Shown here piece by piece: positions 20,045 to 22,419 of a stretch of DNA of 22,419 nt. Origin of the DNA: Polyrhizophydium stewartii (taxonomy: Eukaryota > Chytridiomycota > Chytridiomycetes > Rhizophydiales); contig JADGIZ010000092.1 in assembly GCA_027604665.1 (NCBI GenBank), forward strand, positions 5,187 to 27,605, in the 5' to 3' direction. The notes under the pieces were generated by a model. The model did not search any database. It was not told where the DNA came from and worked only from the letters and a program-made list of their open reading frames with translations. The translations under genes and the position numbers were made by a program. The first letter of the stretch is position 1. Each line of letters opens with the position of its first letter.

Positions 20045-22419
20045 TCATTCAAGATCGCAATGGAATACGTTCTCGTCAAACGAGTGCGCCGGGTCGGCTG
20101 CACCGGGCGGCCGCCGCTGCGAGGCATCTGCACGAGCCGAGCGCGGGTGCGAGCGCGGAAGTGGGGCTAGCATTTCGTCAATGATGTGCGTCGGGATGAT
20201 CTCGGGATAGGGTGGCGTGACGATGCCGCCGCTGCATGGCTGGCTTCCTGCATCCCACGGCAGGGCTTGGCCCGCGAAGGCGGATGAAACGCGAGCGTCG
20301 ATGAGTATGGACGAGGGTTGTGGGCTGCAGCTGGTGTGTATCGAGAGCGTGTTGCCGGTCTCTAAAAGTGGCAACATCGACGGCAGCGAGTTGACCGAGC
20401 TGGCGGGTTGAGAGGACGCGGAAACGAGGGCAGGTGCAGTCGCAGCTTGTCCGTTGCCAGAGGCCGTCAGGCACACGAGCTCCTCGAGGCTGGGAAGGAG
20501 ACTGAAGGCGATCATAGGATCGGCGTTGGATGGATTGAGGACAGGCGAGACAGTGGGCGCCGATTCCGAGCGAAGCAGCGAGAGCGCTAGTTGCGCGTCC
20601 TGGTCCTGGCGCACGCGCTTGATCGGTGGCTCCAATTGAAGGTGCGCAGGGCTATGCACAGACTCGAAAAGGCTGGGAGGCCGAGGGTCGATCAAATGGC
20701 TTGGTGGCTGAGGATCAATCTTGACTATGATAGATGACTCCTGCGATTGATGCTGCTGCTGTGACTGGCAAGCCAGCATGTTTGGATGCGGTGGCTGTGA
20801 CCCTGCGGCCTGTGAAGACGCAAGCACCGCGGCGTCGCAGAGTGAGGGCACAATGGGTATCGGGATGAGCTGCCGGGTTTGATGCTCCGAGGCCACAGAA
20901 GGGTGCGGCTGCGAGAGGTCTAGATGCATGGCCAACAAAGGGAACGCCGAATGAGAGTGCTCCGAGCTCCTGACCGAGGTCAAGGGCTTTGGGTGATTTT
21001 GCGAGAAGCTTGGTCGCGGCTCGTCCTCAGCCGTCGCGGTACACGCAAGCCTTTCCTCGGGCGTTTGTAAGAGCGGGTGGACGGCCAGGGCATAAGCGCG
21101 ACTTGGCCGCATGTTGGGGATCAGATCCGACAGGTCCTGGGGAGCAGCCGGCATGCTCAAAGATCGTGGGGCTGAGCCTTGGACCGAAGCCGCAGCTGTT
21201 GAAGGGTACGAGCTCGAGGACCACGGCGACAAGTTCATGGGCGACGCCAGATCCATGTCAGAAACATCCGAGGTATCCATTGACATGTACGACGAGCTGG
21301 ACTGCGACGGCGAAGAGTGGTCCTGAGCGCCTGGAGAGAAGGCAAACACGTGCGGAACCGACGAGCCGGCTGGTCTGCCTGGCACGGCGAAGCCGTAGGT
21401 TGAAGCTGCAGGAGCAGTAGATGGGCAGCGAGAGAAGCTGCGGTGCTGGGTGTGTCGGGTCGGGCTCTGCTGGCTCCACTGATGTGTGTGGCGCATCGTC
21501 CGCTGGGTGAGGAGGGGCGAGCGGACACTGGCAGGCTCGCCCGCGGAAAGCTGCTCCGCGGGGGCTCCAGGCTCAAGGTTTCCCTTGATGCGAAGCAATG
21601 CCATGCGTAAGCGCTTGCGCATCTTGGGTAGAACCCGCGTGGCCTGAGTGTCACATTTGGGGGTCTCCGTCAGCGGCCGAATCATGCATACAGAATATGT
21701 GAGGGCCGACGCGCCAAACGCACTCTGTCGAGGCACTCGGGGTCGAGCTCCAGTGCCGCGCGCAAGATGCTAACTTGTATGTTGATGTCACCGCTGGCCG
21801 AGTTGTCGTCCGACGAATGATCGTCGTCATTGGCGTTCAAGAGGTCCGAGCTTGTGTCGGGCTGCCGGTCTGCCAGCGGTGACGGCTCGGATTTGATGTT
21901 AGAGGAGCAGATGGAGGCTTCTCTGGCTGGATGGGTCTCGCCGAGCCGAAAGGGTGACACAACGACAGAGAACGGATCGTAGCCGATCTGAGCTTGGGAG
22001 TAAGGGTGATCCGCGGCGTGATCGGAGGGGACGGCGGAGATCAACGCGGGAGAGACATCTTCAGACAGAGGTGCCGGGCGAGGTCGTGCCAGCACAGGCC
22101 CATTTGGGGCTGACGGTTGCACAGCTGCGGAATGCCATGCGGAGTGCAGCTGCGGGGTGTGGGTAAGGTGGGACCTGAGGAGCTCGGCGGCGGAGGAACC
22201 ACCGGCCGTAGCGAGCCAGGCGGAACCATGGGCTGGATGCGACGCAGCAAGGCACCTCGCACCGGCCGGGAGCCGAGTACAGGAGGGGCCGTGCAAGCCC
22301 GCGTGACCGGGTATTGGCGCATCAGGCCGCGACCGCGCGCCGGCGAGGCCCGTGGGCGAGCGGGGCTGGCGGGCTTGGTGGACCTGACGGGCTTGGCGGG
22401 CCTGGTGGGGCTGAGGGGG
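20045..22419 (-). CDS. Ser/Pro/Gln-rich nuclear-type protein, 5' end outside the window
   Basis: I do not recognise this gene; it is partial at its 5' end. Two exons are visible: from the window edge to 21724, then 21643-20045 after an 80-nt intron with a GTGCGT donor. The frame stays open to the right edge with no in-frame ATG, so the start lies beyond it, or an intron border near the edge is missed. Most of the roughly 760 visible residues are disordered and rich in Ser, Pro, Gln and His. One segment spanning the splice site looks structured: VSILRAALELDPECLDR followed by ATRVLPKMRKRLRMALLRIK, an amphipathic helix leading into a strongly basic helix. Motifs such as NIKSEP and IVKID fit sumoylation sites, and PPIKRVR looks like a nuclear localisation signal. 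A transcriptional regulator is the best guess from composition alone. The stop is 31 nt before the next gene's ATG. Confidence 0.55.

Noticed and set aside
20011..20048. Overlapping stop/start (ATGA) between the two right-hand minus genes
   Set aside because: The ATG at 20048 opens a frame with no coding character at its start; the ATG at 20013 leads directly into the modelled first exon, so the overlap is treated as chance.
1..22419. Prokaryotic operon, mobile element, tRNA/rRNA or CRISPR content
   Set aside because: Spliceosomal introns in every gene and purely eukaryotic protein families exclude a prokaryote. No terminal repeats, transposase motifs, cloverleaf-like sequences or spaced direct repeats were seen.

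Overview
The window is nuclear DNA of a compact, GC-rich eukaryote, most likely a fungus. Every gene I could model is broken by short GT-AG introns, mostly 57-105 nt. The introns usually carry a CTGAC branch motif and start GTGCG, GTGAG or similar. The protein set includes a fungal-type septation initiation network (SIN) Cdc14. It also includes a large protein with two C-terminal ASH domains that looks like the centriolar protein SPD-2/CEP192. Dikarya lack centrioles, so this combination points to an early-diverging, zoosporic (chytrid-like) fungus. That placement is inference.

Layout, left to right: a gene-free 404-nt stretch; SAC1 phosphoinositide phosphatase (minus); CDC16/APC6, a TPR subunit of the APC/C with a long extra C-terminal tail (plus); SIN component Cdc14 (plus); a UPF0739/C1orf74-like protein (minus); the SPD-2/CEP192-like protein (plus); a long helical protein of unknown function (minus); a smaller unknown protein (minus); and the 3' part of a Ser/Pro/Gln-rich, transcription-factor-like protein that runs off the right edge (minus).

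Packing is extreme. Neighbouring coding regions are separated by only about 25-40 nt (7121-7160, 8254-8278, 9129-9161, 14867-14896, 18916-18947, 20014-20044). The exception is the 171-nt divergent SAC1/CDC16 promoter. Promoters and 3' UTRs must therefore overlap neighbouring coding sequence. I found no tRNA, rRNA, mobile element or CRISPR.

Three consecutive plus-strand genes belong to mitotic exit or spindle-pole biology: APC/C Cdc16, SIN Cdc14 and the SPD-2/CEP192-like protein. SAC1 belongs to ER/Golgi PI4P turnover. The three right-hand genes are not recognised. All exon borders were read by eye from splice motifs and reading-frame continuity; none was confirmed by alignment or RNA.
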